64,000 bases of DNA from Arthrobacter sp. Leaf141 (GCF_001424565.1 NZ_LMOL01000005.1:133538-197537), one strand, 5' to 3'. Numbered from the stretch's first letter, positions 49,853-58,893 are shown. Translations and numbers: made by a program. Notes: generated from the sequence alone by a model not told the origin.

Positions 49853-50542
49853 TCACTTGAGTTTCGCGTAGACCACGTAGTTGTCGTCGAAGAGGCCGGT
49901 GGCCGGATCATAGCCGTCGCAGGTGATGAGCCGGAGCTCGGGCCCGGCGGTGTTGCCGTAGACCTCGAAGGTGGGGAAGTTGTCCTTGCCGTAGACGGCG
50001 CCGCGGTCCATCACAAAAGTGGCGGTGCTGCCGTCGGCCCGGACCGCGTTGATCTCGGTGCCCGGGGTGAGCTGGCGGAGGTCCGCGAAGACGCCCTTGT
50101 TACCGCCGAGGGCGTTCACGTGGCCCAGCATGATGGCTGGTCCGCGCTCGCCGGGCGACGGCGATCCGTTGTACCAGCCGGCGGGGGCACCGTTGCCGGT
50201 GTCCTGGGGTACCTCCAGCGAGCCGTTTTCCCGCAGGCCCAGGCTCAGCAGGTCCGTGCGCAGGCTGATGGACGGGATCTCAAGCCGTACCGGTTCGGAC
50301 CTGGCCAGGGCCGGAAGTTCAGGGGCTGCCGTTGTGGCCGGAACGGCCGGGGCTGCTGGAGCCGGTGCTGTGGGCACCGCGGCCGAGGGACTGGCCGAAG
50401 CAGTCGCGGACGGTGCGGTGGAGGCGGTGGGTGCGGGGCCGGCGTCGGACGCTCCGGCAGCGCAGCCGGCGGTCAGGAGCAGAAGCCCGGCCGCCGCCAG
50501 GGCCCGAAGGCCCCCGCGGCGACCGGATTTCGGATGCATCAC
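49853..50542 (-). CDS. Class F sortase
   Basis: A 229-residue transpeptidase. The N-terminus carries a lipobox-like TAGC (Cys27) and an Ala/Pro/Thr stalk to about residue 80. The sortase domain has VRLEIPSISLRTDLL, the catalytic His141 in IMLGHVNALGG and Cys208 in LRLITCDGYDPATG, typical of actinobacterial class F enzymes. It lies 7 nt downstream of a gene for a surface protein with a C-terminal anchor, its likely substrate. Confidence 0.9.
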   Translation of the reverse strand: MMHPKSGRRGGLRALAAAGLLLLTAGCAAGASDAGPAPTASTAPSATASASPSAAVPTAPAPAAPAVPATTAAPELPALARSEPVRLEIPSISLRTDLLSLGLRENGSLEVPQDTGNGAPAGWYNGSPSPGERGPAIMLGHVNALGGNKGVFADLRQLTPGTEINAVRADGSTATFVMDRGAVYGKDNFPTFEVYGNTAGPELRLITCDGYDPATGLFDDNYVVYAKLK

Positions 50543-50549
50543 AGTGTGA

Positions 50550-51320
50550 TTACGCGGCTGCGTTGGCGGTGCGGCGGCGGACCATGTAGGTGCCGCCGGC
50601 TGCGGCCATCAGGACCAGCCCGCCGCCCAGGGCCAGGGCGCCGGCGTTGGTGCCGCCGGTTTCCTGGGCCACGCCGGTGTCAACGCCACCGGACGGCATT
50701 GCCATGCCGGCCTTCAGCGTTCCACACAGTGCGGGGGAAGTGGCGGCCAGCGGCAGGGTGGGGACCAGGTCCGACTTGGCGGCCTGGCCGGCAGCGCTCA
50801 GGGTGGCGGGATCGAGGCCGTGGACCACCACAACGGCGGTGCCGGCTTCCAGGGCAGCCTTGGTGTCCGGGCTCAGCTCAAACGTCCGGTCAACGGTGTA
50901 GCTGGCGCCCTGGCCTGCGAGCTTCAGGTCCAGCCCTGCGGCCGGGCTGGTGTCGCCGCTGGTGGAGAGCGTGGTGACGATGCCGCCGTAGCTCGGTGCG
51001 CCTTCGGTGGTGGAGATGACGCCGTCGCCATCAGCGTCAGCGCCCGGTGCCGGGCAGACGCCCTGCGCGCCGCCGTGGATGTGCTGGACGTGCGGGTACG
51101 GCGCATCCATGAACGTGGGGGCGAGGCCGGAAACCTTCAGCACAGCGTGGGCCTGGTTGCCCGTGACATCAACCGTGATGGTGCCGGAGGCGGAGCTGCC
51201 GTTGATCTGGCCCAGCGTGGACTGGTAGGACTGGTCGGATGCCATGGCGGGGGAGCCGGACAGTGCCAGCGCGCCGAGGGCGAGGGTGGGAACAGCGAGG
51301 AAGCGCAGAGTCTTGTTCAT
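50550..51320 (-). CDS. CHRD-domain surface protein with C-terminal anchor
   Basis: A 256-residue exported protein. The signal peptide ends near SGSPAMASDQ. The middle contains a CHRD-like beta domain (GTITVDVTGNQAHAVLKVSG, PHVQHIHGGAQG). The C-terminus has AQETGGTNAG, a hydrophobic helix (LALGGGLVLMAAAGGTYMV) and RRRTANAAA. The anchor arrangement is that of a sortase substrate, although the motif (AQETG) is not LPxTG. It is first in a CHRD-sortase-lipoprotein operon. Confidence 0.85.
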   Translation of the reverse strand: MNKTLRFLAVPTLALGALALSGSPAMASDQSYQSTLGQINGSSASGTITVDVTGNQAHAVLKVSGLAPTFMDAPYPHVQHIHGGAQGVCPAPGADADGDGVISTTEGAPSYGGIVTTLSTSGDTSPAAGLDLKLAGQGASYTVDRTFELSPDTKAALEAGTAVVVVHGLDPATLSAAGQAAKSDLVPTLPLAATSPALCGTLKAGMAMPSGGVDTGVAQETGGTNAGALALGGGLVLMAAAGGTYMVRRRTANAAA

Positions 51321-51564
51321 CGGAAAGCATTCTCCTCATACAAGTGACGTTGTCGTCCCAGTTGAGGGACATCTGTACTTCGGTGCCGTGGACGGGTTGG
51401 ATGGGAAAAATTGTGAGCAACCTTACTTTTTTCTGGGAACTTGCCCGTTGCCGCGGTTTTCTGCCAGTTTTCCCGCGCCCGACGGCGGCCCGTAAGATGG
51501 AGCGAAGGTGCGCCGGGAAGTCTGGTCGGCATAGTTTTGTCGACCCTCCGCGAAGGACCAGCTC

Positions 51565-52890
51565 ATGAATCAAACACCCCAGTCCCGTGTCTTCTCCCGG
51601 GGCAGCTACTCCGAAGCCCTCCGGATCGGTGCGATCCTCCGCAAGGAAACCGTGGGCGGCGCCCTGTTGGTGGCCGCAGCGGTGATTGCCCTCATCTGGG
51701 CCAACTCCCCGGCGTCGGACTCCTACTTTGCGCTCCGGGACCTGAAGTTCGGCTATGAACCGTGGCATTTGGAACTGAGCCTCGGCGCGTGGGCCGCTGA
51801 CGGGCTGCTGGCCATCTTCTTTTTCCTGGTGGGCCTGGAACTCAAGCGCGAGTTTGTGGCCGGGGACCTGCGGGAGATCAAAAAGTCGATCGTTCCGGTA
51901 GCTGCAGCGGCCGGCGGCGTGGTGGTTCCGGCCCTGATTTACGCTGCGATCAACCTGACAAGCCCCGAGACCCTCCGCGGCTGGGCCATCCCCACCGCCA
52001 CGGATATTGCCTTCGCTGTTGCCGTGCTGGCCATCATCGGCTCCCACCTGCCCAGCGCGCTGCGCATCTTCCTGCTCACCCTGGCCGTGGTGGATGACCT
52101 CATCGCCATCAGCATCATCGCGTTCTTCTACTCCACCGACATCCAGGTCACTCCGCTGCTCCTGGCCCTCATCCCGCTGGGCCTGTACGCATTCCTGGCC
52201 CAGAAGTACCGGCATTTCTTCGGCCGCAAGGCCGCCGCGGCGTGGCTGATCCTGCTGCCGCTGGGCATCGTGACGTGGGCGCTGGTCCACGCGTCCGGCA
52301 TCCATGCCACCGTGGCCGGGGTGCTGCTGGGCTTCGCCGTTCCGGTCATCCGCTCGCAGGCCGGCGGCGGCCCCGGCGCAGGTCCCGGCCTGGCGGAAAT
52401 CTTTGAACACCGTTTCCGGCCCATCTCGGCGGGCATTGCCGTTCCCGTGTTCGCGTTCTTCTCAGCGGGCGTGGCCGTGGGCGGCTGGTCCGGGTTTGTT
52501 TCCGCGCTGAGCGATCCGGTGGCGCTCGGCATCATCGTGGCCCTGGTGCTGGGAAAGCCCATCGGCATCCTGGGCACCACCTGGGTCCTGACCAAAGCCA
52601 CCAGGGCCCGGCTGGACGACTCGCTGAAATGGATCGACATCTTCGGGGTGGCGCTGCTGGCGGGCATCGGCTTTACGGTGTCGCTGCTGGTGGCGGAGCT
52701 GAGCTTCGGGCTGGGCAGCCCGCACGACGACCACGCCAAGGTGGGCATCCTGGCCGCCTCACTGATTGCGGCGGTCCTGGCCACGCTGGTGCTGACCTCC
52801 CGGAACCGGTATTACTGGCAGGCCGAGGAGCTGGAGAAAGTGGACGCTGACCAGGACGGCATCCCGGACGTGTACCAGGGCCGGCCGTAA
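51565..52890 (+). CDS. nhaA: Na+/H+ antiporter NhaA
   Basis: A 441-residue antiporter with 12 helices. Hallmarks are [42 protein letters not shown], the ion-binding aspartates in [14 protein letters not shown], and [13 protein letters not shown]. It exports sodium for protons for pH and salt homeostasis. The C-terminal tail is polar ([16 protein letters not shown]). A GGACC/AAGGACC ribosome region precedes ATG 51565. The 244-nt upstream region shared with the CHRD gene has no other gene. Confidence 0.95.
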   Translation: MNQTPQSRVFSRGSYSEALRIGAILRKETVGGALLVAAAVIALIWANSPASDSYFALRDLKFGYEPWHLELSLGAWAADGLLAIFFFLVGLELKREFVAGDLREIKKSIVPVAAAAGGVVVPALIYAAINLTSPETLRGWAIPTATDIAFAVAVLAIIGSHLPSALRIFLLTLAVVDDLIAISIIAFFYSTDIQVTPLLLALIPLGLYAFLAQKYRHFFGRKAAAAWLILLPLGIVTWALVHASGIHATVAGVLLGFAVPVIRSQAGGGPGAGPGLAEIFEHRFRPISAGIAVPVFAFFSAGVAVGGWSGFVSALSDPVALGIIVALVLGKPIGILGTTWVLTKATRARLDDSLKWIDIFGVALLAGIGFTVSLLVAELSFGLGSPHDDHAKVGILAASLIAAVLATLVLTSRNRYYWQAEELEKVDADQDGIPDVYQGRP

Positions 52891-52909
52891 CGCCCTGCTT
52901 TTGGGCGAG

Positions 52910-53134
52910 TCAGGCAGGTGCCAGCGGTTGGGCGGCTGCGCCAACGTGCCGGATCTCCAGGGCCTCGGGATCCAGGAGCTTGCGCGCGCCCGTCCGTTCG
53001 TCCAGGATCCAGAACAGTTCAAGGGCAGGGACGACGCCGGTCACCCGGCCTGAGTGGAACAGTTTCCCCCGGTGCCACGCCTCGATGTGATCCCCGACGC
53101 CGAGCTGGCTGGTGTCCAGTGCCTGTGCTTCCAT
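52910..53134 (-). CDS. Small protein of unknown function
   Basis: A 74-residue product with a beta-rich pattern: LGVGDHIEAWHRGKLFHSGRV, then ALELFWILDERTGARKLLDPEAL. This could be a small SH3- or KOW-like barrel, but I do not recognise it. A GGAGGCAC ribosome site precedes the ATG. It is convergent with nhaA, 19 nt away. Confidence 0.65.
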   Translation of the reverse strand: MEAQALDTSQLGVGDHIEAWHRGKLFHSGRVTGVVPALELFWILDERTGARKLLDPEALEIRHVGAAAQPLAPA

Positions 53135-53260
53135 GCTGTGCCTCCTGCTGTTGGATCCCGGTAAGGCCCAGCCTGCCGCAGCGACGTTGCCGGTGTGTTT
53201 CGGCCGGGTGATTTTCGTGTGTCAGCAGTGACAGGTGTGACCCGTCGCCCTCCCGCCCCT

Positions 53261-53330
53261 CCCCGTTGCCCTATCACTTATGGCTCCCATTCCCCGGGTT
53301 TGGGGACCATAGGTGATAGCGCAACGGGGG
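53261..53330. repeat. Family A palindromic repeat, copy 5
   Basis: CCCCGTTGCCCTATCACTTA plus TGG on the left pairs with 53307-53330 on the right with two changes. The loop has GCTCCCATTCCCC, as in copy 3. It lies in the divergent region between the small gene and ybdK; the rest of this 273-nt stretch holds no further feature I can name. Confidence 0.9.
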
Positions 53331-53407
53331 GTTTAGGCGGCCGTCCCCGCAGCTTTGACTTGCTCCGCCGATGAATACTGCGGGGCAATTGCGGGTAGTG
53401 GGAAGGT

Positions 53408-54541
53408 ATGAGGAACGCCGGAAGCAGCGGAGACGGTCCCCGGACGTTCGGCGTCGAGGAGGAATTACTGCTGGTCGATCCCGGGAGCGGCGAGGCACGG
53501 CCCCTCTCCGGCGAACTGCTGGATCGGTACCGGGTGGCTGCCGTGGGAAATAACGACGACGGCGGCCCGGTCCTGACGGCCGAGTTCCAGCAGGAGATGA
53601 TCGAGGTGGTCACGCCTCCGCATGCGGGCATGGCAGCACTCGAGGCGGACATCCGGGCTGGCCGGGCATTGGCGGACGGGGCCGCGCAGTCCGTGGGTGC
53701 CAGGGCCGCCGCCCTGGCCATCTCCCCGCTGCCCTGCGATCCGCACCCCATCAGGCTCCGGCGTTATGCGGCCCTGGCTGACGAGTATGGCCTGACCGCA
53801 AGGGAGCAGCTGACCTGCGGCTGCCACATCCACGTTTCCGTGGCGTCGGCCGCCGAAGCCGTGGGAGTCCTGGACCGGATCCGCTGCTGGCTGCCCGTAC
53901 TCGTGGCACTCAGCGCCAACTCGCCTTTCTGGCACGGTGAGGACTCCAGCTACGCCAGCTACCGGTCGCAGGTGATGAGCCGGTGGCCCACCGGCGGACC
54001 CCTCGAAATCCTGGGTGCACCAGAGGCATATCACCAATTGGTCCACGACATGGTGAGCACCGGCGTGGCCATGGACGAAGGCATGATCTATTTTGATGCC
54101 CGCATGTCCCGGCACTATCCCACCGTGGAGATCCGGGTAGCGGATGTGTGCTTACTGCCCGAAAACACCGTGCTGCTGGCAGGCATCGCCCGGGCCCTGG
54201 TGGATACCGCCGCCCGGGAATGGCGGCAGGACACCCCGCCGATGGCTGTGCCGGCTGCGCTGGTCCGGTTGGCCAACTGGAAGGCCGGCCGGTGGGGACT
54301 GCGTGGCGAACTCCTGGATCCCGAGACGTTCCATCCTGCCCCGGCGCTCGCCGTCGTCAATTCCCTGCTGAACCATGTCCGCGGCGCGTTGGCGGACAAC
54401 GGCGACCTGCGCCGGGTGGAGCAGCTGACCGACGCCTTGCTGGCGGACGGCACGGGGGCGATCCGGCAGCTGGAGGTGTATCACCGGACCGGCGACCTGC
54501 GTGCGGTGGTGGCGGACGCGGTGGAGTGCACCGCGCCTTGA
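53408..54541 (+). CDS. ybdK: Carboxylate-amine ligase YbdK (glutamate-cysteine ligase type 2)
   Basis: A 377-residue GCS2-family ATP-grasp-like ligase. It begins RTFGVEEELLLVDP and has EFQQEMIEVVTPPH, CGCHIHVSVAS, YASYRSQVMSRWPTGGP and TVEIRVADVC, all standard for the YbdK family. The E. coli homologue has weak glutamate-cysteine ligase activity; the true role here is uncertain since actinobacteria use mycothiol. ATG 53408 begins just before the conserved motif. Confidence 0.92.
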   Translation: MRNAGSSGDGPRTFGVEEELLLVDPGSGEARPLSGELLDRYRVAAVGNNDDGGPVLTAEFQQEMIEVVTPPHAGMAALEADIRAGRALADGAAQSVGARAAALAISPLPCDPHPIRLRRYAALADEYGLTAREQLTCGCHIHVSVASAAEAVGVLDRIRCWLPVLVALSANSPFWHGEDSSYASYRSQVMSRWPTGGPLEILGAPEAYHQLVHDMVSTGVAMDEGMIYFDARMSRHYPTVEIRVADVCLLPENTVLLAGIARALVDTAAREWRQDTPPMAVPAALVRLANWKAGRWGLRGELLDPETFHPAPALAVVNSLLNHVRGALADNGDLRRVEQLTDALLADGTGAIRQLEVYHRTGDLRAVVADAVECTAP

Positions 54542-54547
54542 GGTTTT

Positions 54548-54607
54548 CGACGCGCACATTCCCCAGCGACCCGCATAAAACGGGTGCGCCCGGGAATATG
54601 CGCGTCG
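54548..54607. repeat. Family C palindrome, copy 1
   Basis: CGACGCGCACATTCCCC pairs with CGGGAATATGCGCGTCG, with an inner GCGACCCG/CGGGTGCGC stem. It lies 17 nt beyond the stop of the leftward AbiEi-like gene and 7 nt after ybdK. A matching copy lies on the other side of that gene. Confidence 0.85.
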
Positions 54608-54623
54608 TGGACGGAATTGCGCG

Positions 54624-55580
54624 TCATGAACCGGCGGAACGCGTCCGACGGCGGGGCGCCCCTGCCACGGCCAGCTTCCGTTCCAGCGCGCCAGGTCGCC
54701 TTAACTCCGCCCAGTCCCAGCGGACCACGTCGAACCCCAGCGCCCGGATCCGGTTTTCCCTGTTCTTCTCCGCCACAACCACCTGGGACACAGTTTTCCC
54801 TCGCAGGTACTCCTGCTTGACGTACTTCGTCTCGCCATCGAATTCACCCACAACCCGGGACCACTTCCAGCAGAAGTCCACGTAACCCACCAGGCCACCG
54901 GCGTCCGAGAACCGTTGCTGGAGGATCGGCGCCTCAAACCCGGCCAGATGGATCACTGCCCGGCTCAGCGACTCGCCGACGGATTCCGACAATGGATCCG
55001 CAAATCCGAGCACAGCCCGGATGCGCCGCGATGCTGCAGCCGAGTAGGTTGCGCCAACAGCGTCTTCCAGCTCTGCCTTGGTCAGGGCGGGCAGCGAATG
55101 GGCCGGGTCCGGGCGCAGAACGTGATCCATTGCGGGCACAGCCTCGGCGAACGGGAGGAAGGCCGCCAGGTCCAGCACCGTGCGGAGGCGGCTGGTCACC
55201 AGGAGGCCCTCCCGCTGGACCACCTGAAGCCCCGCGCCGCCAGCGAAGTGGCGCTGGACCCCGCAACGTGAGCGGCCGCCGTCGTTCTTCAAGGTGAGCG
55301 CCGCCACCGGGTGCGAGTACCCAACGAAAGGAATTCCCCAAACACTGGCCGCCGAGCGCCGGGCGAACACCGTTGGCTTCTGGAACGTCTCCGCGGCGGC
55401 CTGGACCGTGAGCCGGTACTGCTCCCACGGGGCAAGCGTCCGCCAACGCGGTCCCTCGGTGTAGACGCCATGCCGGAGCCGGACCAGCGCCCCGGCCTTC
55501 ACCCGTTTGGCGAGTTCGTTGGGGGTCAGGTCGTGGGACAGGCGGTCACGGCTGAGCAGAAGCGGCGGAAGATCAGGCAC
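54624..55580 (-). CDS. AbiEi/DUF559-like protein: winged-helix N-terminus and endonuclease-like C-terminus
   Basis: A 318-residue protein. The N-terminus (LSRDRLSHDLTPNELAKRVKAGALVRLRHGVYTEG) is like the AbiEi antitoxin winged helix. The C-terminus resembles the DUF559/Vsr-like PD-(D/E)xK fold, with GYVDFCW (Asp235), VVGEFDGETKY (Glu246, Lys252) and EKNRENRIRALGFDVVRWDW. Such genes are common in Micrococcaceae and unassigned; they are often called abortive-infection antitoxins without a toxin partner. The frame is open upstream; GTG 55580 is the best start but has a poor ribosome site. It is flanked by family C hairpins. Confidence 0.7.
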   Translation of the reverse strand: MPDLPPLLLSRDRLSHDLTPNELAKRVKAGALVRLRHGVYTEGPRWRTLAPWEQYRLTVQAAAETFQKPTVFARRSAASVWGIPFVGYSHPVAALTLKNDGGRSRCGVQRHFAGGAGLQVVQREGLLVTSRLRTVLDLAAFLPFAEAVPAMDHVLRPDPAHSLPALTKAELEDAVGATYSAAASRRIRAVLGFADPLSESVGESLSRAVIHLAGFEAPILQQRFSDAGGLVGYVDFCWKWSRVVGEFDGETKYVKQEYLRGKTVSQVVVAEKNRENRIRALGFDVVRWDWAELRRPGALERKLAVAGAPRRRTRSAGS

Positions 55581-55668
55581 GGACCGACCATGCCGGAAGG
55601 CCGGGACGCTCCGATAGGGCCGGCAGCGGCTATGTGGAGAACGGGCGCCGACACGCAGCTTCATTCCC

Positions 55669-55728
55669 GACACGCAGATTCCCTGTCGCACCCGGTATTT
55701 GGGGCGTGGCAGGGAATATGCGCGTCGA
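55669..55728. repeat. Family C palindrome, copy 2
   Basis: CGACACGCAGATTCCCTG pairs with CAGGGAATATGCGCGTCG. An extra left half (CGACACGCAGCTTCATTC) lies just before it at 55650. It sits upstream of the AbiEi-like gene and downstream of the catalase gene. Confidence 0.85.
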
Positions 55729-55755
55729 GGTCCAGAAGGGCCAGCGGGGGAGTGA

Positions 55756-57981
55756 CTACTTGCCGGCCGCCCCCGTGGCCGGGAAGCGGTCCCAGGCCCG
55801 GTGGGCGGCCAGCAGGTCAAGGACAGCGGGGATGACAGCATCCGGGCCCTCACCCACAGTGATCCCGGGCCCGTCCGCACTCACGCCGGCAGCAGCCAGC
55901 GCCTCAGTTCCGGAGCCCCACGCCGCGATCGCCTTGGCATGGCGGAAGGCTTCTGAGAGCAGCAGGGCCACCCGGGGATCGACGGCGCCGGCCGGCTCGC
56001 CGGCTTTGGCGTCGCGTCCCTGGGTCGCATCGGTGGCGGGTTTCCCGGCACCTGCCACGATGACGGCGTCGAACTCCGTGGACCGGGCCGTCAGGTACGT
56101 CCGCTGCACCGGGACGCCGGCGCCGTCGTCGCCCGCCAGAACACCGCCCGTCGGCGCGATGACGAGCGGGACGATCCCTTCGGCGTTCAACGCCTCACGG
56201 GCGGCTGAAACCTGCGCGACGTCGCTGGCGGCGTCGGCGAGGATCCCCACCACCCTGCCGGTCACCGGCCAGGAGCCGCCAACCTGTGACACGGCTGGGC
56301 TCGGCTCCGCATCGGCAACCTGGACGGTGGCTCCCGGAGCGGGCATTCCCAGCCCGGCGGCCACGGCGGCGCAGAGGCCGGCGTCGATGTTGGCCAGGGC
56401 CATAAGCTGCCGCTCGCGGATGTTCGCTTCGTAGCATTTGCCGAGCTCAAAGGTGTACGCCTGGATGACGTGGTCCTGCTCCACTGGGGTGAGGCTGCGG
56501 AAGAACAACCGGGCCTGGCTGAAATGGTCGTCGAAGGACGCGGGATTGCGCCGTTCCTTGATGCCCGCCGCAATTTCCTCGGGGACATCGACGAACGCCC
56601 CCACGTCCTGGCCCGCCAGGAACGGGCAGCCGCCGTCCAGGGAGTTCGGGTGGTACGGGGCTGTTCCGCCGTGGACCGCTGTCTGGTGCATCCCGTCGCG
56701 GAGCATGTCGTTGACCGGGGCGTGCGGCCGGTTGATCGGGAGCTGGGCGAAGTTGGGCCCGCCCAGCCGGGAGATCTGGGTGTCAAGGTAGGAGAACAGG
56801 CGGACCTGAAGCAGCGGATCGTTGGTCACGTCGATGCCCGGGACCAGGTGTCCCGGATGGAAGGCCACCTGCTCGGTTTCGGCAAAGTAGTTTGTGGGGT
56901 TGGCGTTGAGCGTCATGAGCCCGATGGGCTGGACGGGCGCGAGCTCCTCCGGCACGAACTTGGTGGGGTCAAGCAGGTCGATCCCTTCGAACATCTGGTC
57001 CTCGGTGTCCGGGAATGTTTGGATCCCGAGCTCCCATTCCGGGTAGGCGCCCGCTTCGATGGCGTCGGCGAGGTCACGGCGGTGGAAGTCCGGGTCCATG
57101 CCGTTGATGATCTGGGCTTCCTCCCACACCAGCGAGTGGACGCCCTGCTTGGGCTTCCAGTGAAACTTCACCAGGGTGGTCTTGCCTGCCGCGTCGACCA
57201 GCCGGAACGTGTGGACGCCGAAACCTTCCATGGTCCGGTAGGAGCGGGGCAGTCCCCGGTCCGACATGTTCCACATGGTGTGGGCCTGCGCCTCGGTGTG
57301 CAGGGAGACGAAGTCCCAGAATGTGTCGTGGGCGCTTTGGGCCTGGGGGATTTCCCGGTCGGGGTGCGGCTTGCCGGCGTGGATGATGTCCGGGAACTTG
57401 ATGCCGTCCTGGATGAAGAACACCGGGATGTTGTTGCCCACCAGGTCGTAGGTGCCCTCGTCGGTGTAGAACTTCGTGGAGAACCCGCGGGTGTCCCGGA
57501 CCGCGTCTGCGGAGCCCCTGGATCCCAGGACGGTGGAGAACCGAACGAACACGGGCGTCTCAACATCCGCTGCCAGGAACCCTGCCCTGGTGATCCTGGC
57601 GGCCGTCCCGTAGGAGCGGAAGATGCCGTGCGCGCCCGCGCCCCGGGCATGCACCACGCGTTCCGGGATGCGTTCGTGGTCGAAGTGCGTGATCTTCTCC
57701 CGCAGGTGGTGGTCCTGCAGCAGGATGGGGCCGCGCGGCCCGGCTTTGAGTGAATGGTCTGTGTCACCCAGGCGCAGCCCTTGGGCGGTGGTCAGGTACT
57801 GGCCGGACTGGGCGCGCGAGGTGGCCGGCGCCCCGGTGGGGCTTCCCGTGGGGGACACGGTCTCCGGCCCTTGCTGGTCAGGCTTGGGCGGCAACGGCTC
57901 GCGCGGAGCGGTGGGTTCTTCGACGGCGGGAGGCTCGGTGGACGGAGCGCCCGGAATGACGATGTTGTCTTCAACTGGCAC
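55756..57981 (-). CDS. katE: Large-subunit catalase (clade 2, HPII/KatE type)
   Basis: A 741-residue haem catalase. The core has [36 protein letters not shown], the catalytic His region [13 protein letters not shown] and the haem-ligating Tyr in [19 protein letters not shown]-terminal flavodoxin/DJ-1-like domain (about residues 590-741) is the mark of clade 2 enzymes. GTG 57981 has a GAGGAGA ribosome site. A near-perfect CTAAGC palindrome lies 56 nt upstream, suggesting stress or stationary-phase control. Confidence 0.95.
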   Translation of the reverse strand: MPVEDNIVIPGAPSTEPPAVEEPTAPREPLPPKPDQQGPETVSPTGSPTGAPATSRAQSGQYLTTAQGLRLGDTDHSLKAGPRGPILLQDHHLREKITHFDHERIPERVVHARGAGAHGIFRSYGTAARITRAGFLAADVETPVFVRFSTVLGSRGSADAVRDTRGFSTKFYTDEGTYDLVGNNIPVFFIQDGIKFPDIIHAGKPHPDREIPQAQSAHDTFWDFVSLHTEAQAHTMWNMSDRGLPRSYRTMEGFGVHTFRLVDAAGKTTLVKFHWKPKQGVHSLVWEEAQIINGMDPDFHRRDLADAIEAGAYPEWELGIQTFPDTEDQMFEGIDLLDPTKFVPEELAPVQPIGLMTLNANPTNYFAETEQVAFHPGHLVPGIDVTNDPLLQVRLFSYLDTQISRLGGPNFAQLPINRPHAPVNDMLRDGMHQTAVHGGTAPYHPNSLDGGCPFLAGQDVGAFVDVPEEIAAGIKERRNPASFDDHFSQARLFFRSLTPVEQDHVIQAYTFELGKCYEANIRERQLMALANIDAGLCAAVAAGLGMPAPGATVQVADAEPSPAVSQVGGSWPVTGRVVGILADAASDVAQVSAAREALNAEGIVPLVIAPTGGVLAGDDGAGVPVQRTYLTARSTEFDAVIVAGAGKPATDATQGRDAKAGEPAGAVDPRVALLLSEAFRHAKAIAAWGSGTEALAAAGVSADGPGITVGEGPDAVIPAVLDLLAAHRAWDRFPATGAAGK

Positions 57982-58030
57982 GATATTGTCTCCTCGGAGT
58001 TGGCTGCCTTAGCCCGGACATCACCTAAAG

Positions 58031-58044
58031 CTAAGCTTGCTTAG
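58031..58044 (-). promoter_or_regulatory. CTAAGC-NN-GCTTAG motif, copy 5 (katE)
   Basis: On the katE strand it reads CTAAGCAAGCTTAG followed by CTTTAGG. All twelve arm bases are complementary, and the centre is 56 nt before the GTG. It lies within a 309-nt region that otherwise holds only the PPOX-gene promoter. Confidence 0.6.
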
Positions 58045-58260
58045 TATCCTAGGGTGACTGGACCTGCCTGACAACGTCCGCGGTGTCCGGGGCCGCTGGC
58101 ACTTTCGCTCGCGGGCCAGCGGACGACGGCGGCACCGGGGCAGGTGCCCGGGCCCGCCGCCCCGGACGGACGGAATATCCCCCTAAAGGATCAGCGCCGT
58201 GCGTCCTTCGAGTAGCTCCTGGTGGAATCGGCAATCGCACCCGGTTCGGCGCTCTGGTGC

Positions 58261-58284
58261 GGTTGACCGTGCGGGCGTAGGGTC
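58261..58284 (+). promoter_or_regulatory. Promoter of the flavin-binding gene
   Basis: TTGACC (58263-58268) and a TAGGGT -10-like hexamer (about 58278-58283) lie immediately before the ATG at 58291. The spacing is short (about 10 nt), so the pairing is doubtful; transcription may be nearly leaderless. Confidence 0.3.
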
Positions 58285-58290
58285 TGCTTC

Positions 58291-58773
58291 ATGACCAACC
58301 AGTCCAACGCACCCGGGACGACGGCGTCCGTGGAAAACCTTGACTCCCAGCAATGCTGGGAACTCCTGCGGCAGGTATCGGTTGGACGCCTGGCGGTGTG
58401 GGTCGATGACCACCCCGACATCTTTCCGCTCAACTACGCAGTGGACCATGGCAGCGTCGTCTTCCGGACCGGCGGGGGAACCAAACTGGGCGGCGCCCTG
58501 GGCGGGACGCCGGTTGCGCTGGAGGCCGACGGCGTCGACGCGGCTTCGGGGATGGCCTGGAGCGTGGTGGTTAAGGGCAAAGCCGCTGCCCTGACAGGAA
58601 CCGAGGAGATCCTCGATTCGATGTCCCTTTTTCTTTTCCCCTGGCAGGGCGGCCAAAAGGACCATTTCGTCCGGATCACACCGGACGCCATCACCGGCAG
58701 GCGCTTTCGGGTCACGCCGCCGCTGACGTGGTGGACCCAGTTCAGCACTGCACCGCACACTTCCCCGGAGTAG
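58291..58773 (+). CDS. Pyridoxamine 5'-phosphate oxidase family (flavin-nucleotide-binding) protein
   Basis: A 160-residue split-barrel protein starting SQQCWELLRQVSVGRLAVWVDDHPDIFPLNY, followed by HGSVVFRTGGGTKLGGALGG, the signature of the Pyridox_ox_2 group that binds FMN or F420. It lacks the C-terminal dimer segment of true PdxH. The substrate is unknown. It is transcribed away from katE. Confidence 0.88.
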   Translation: MTNQSNAPGTTASVENLDSQQCWELLRQVSVGRLAVWVDDHPDIFPLNYAVDHGSVVFRTGGGTKLGGALGGTPVALEADGVDAASGMAWSVVVKGKAAALTGTEEILDSMSLFLFPWQGGQKDHFVRITPDAITGRRFRVTPPLTWWTQFSTAPHTSPE

Positions 58774-58846
58774 TCGGGGCGCAAAGCGGGACAGCGTCAT
58801 GACCCCAAACCTCGTCCGGCGCCATCCGGACTGATGCCCTGCGCGC

Positions 58847-58893
58847 TTGACGCCCCGCAGCCCCTCCGCATATCCTGAACGAACGGTCGGTAA
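58847..58893 (+). promoter_or_regulatory. Promoter and PaaR-type operator of the paaABCDE operon
   Basis: TTGACG (58847-58852) and TATCCT (58871-58876), with an 18-nt spacer, are followed at once by ACGAACGGTCGGTAA (58879-58893). The operator overlaps the predicted transcription start, fitting repression. The paaA ATG is 43 nt downstream. Confidence 0.78.

Noticed and set aside
58049..58280. Short frames on both strands between katE and the flavin-binding gene
   Set aside because: No ribosome sites, Arg/Pro/Ala-rich shadow text, and they overlap promoter elements.
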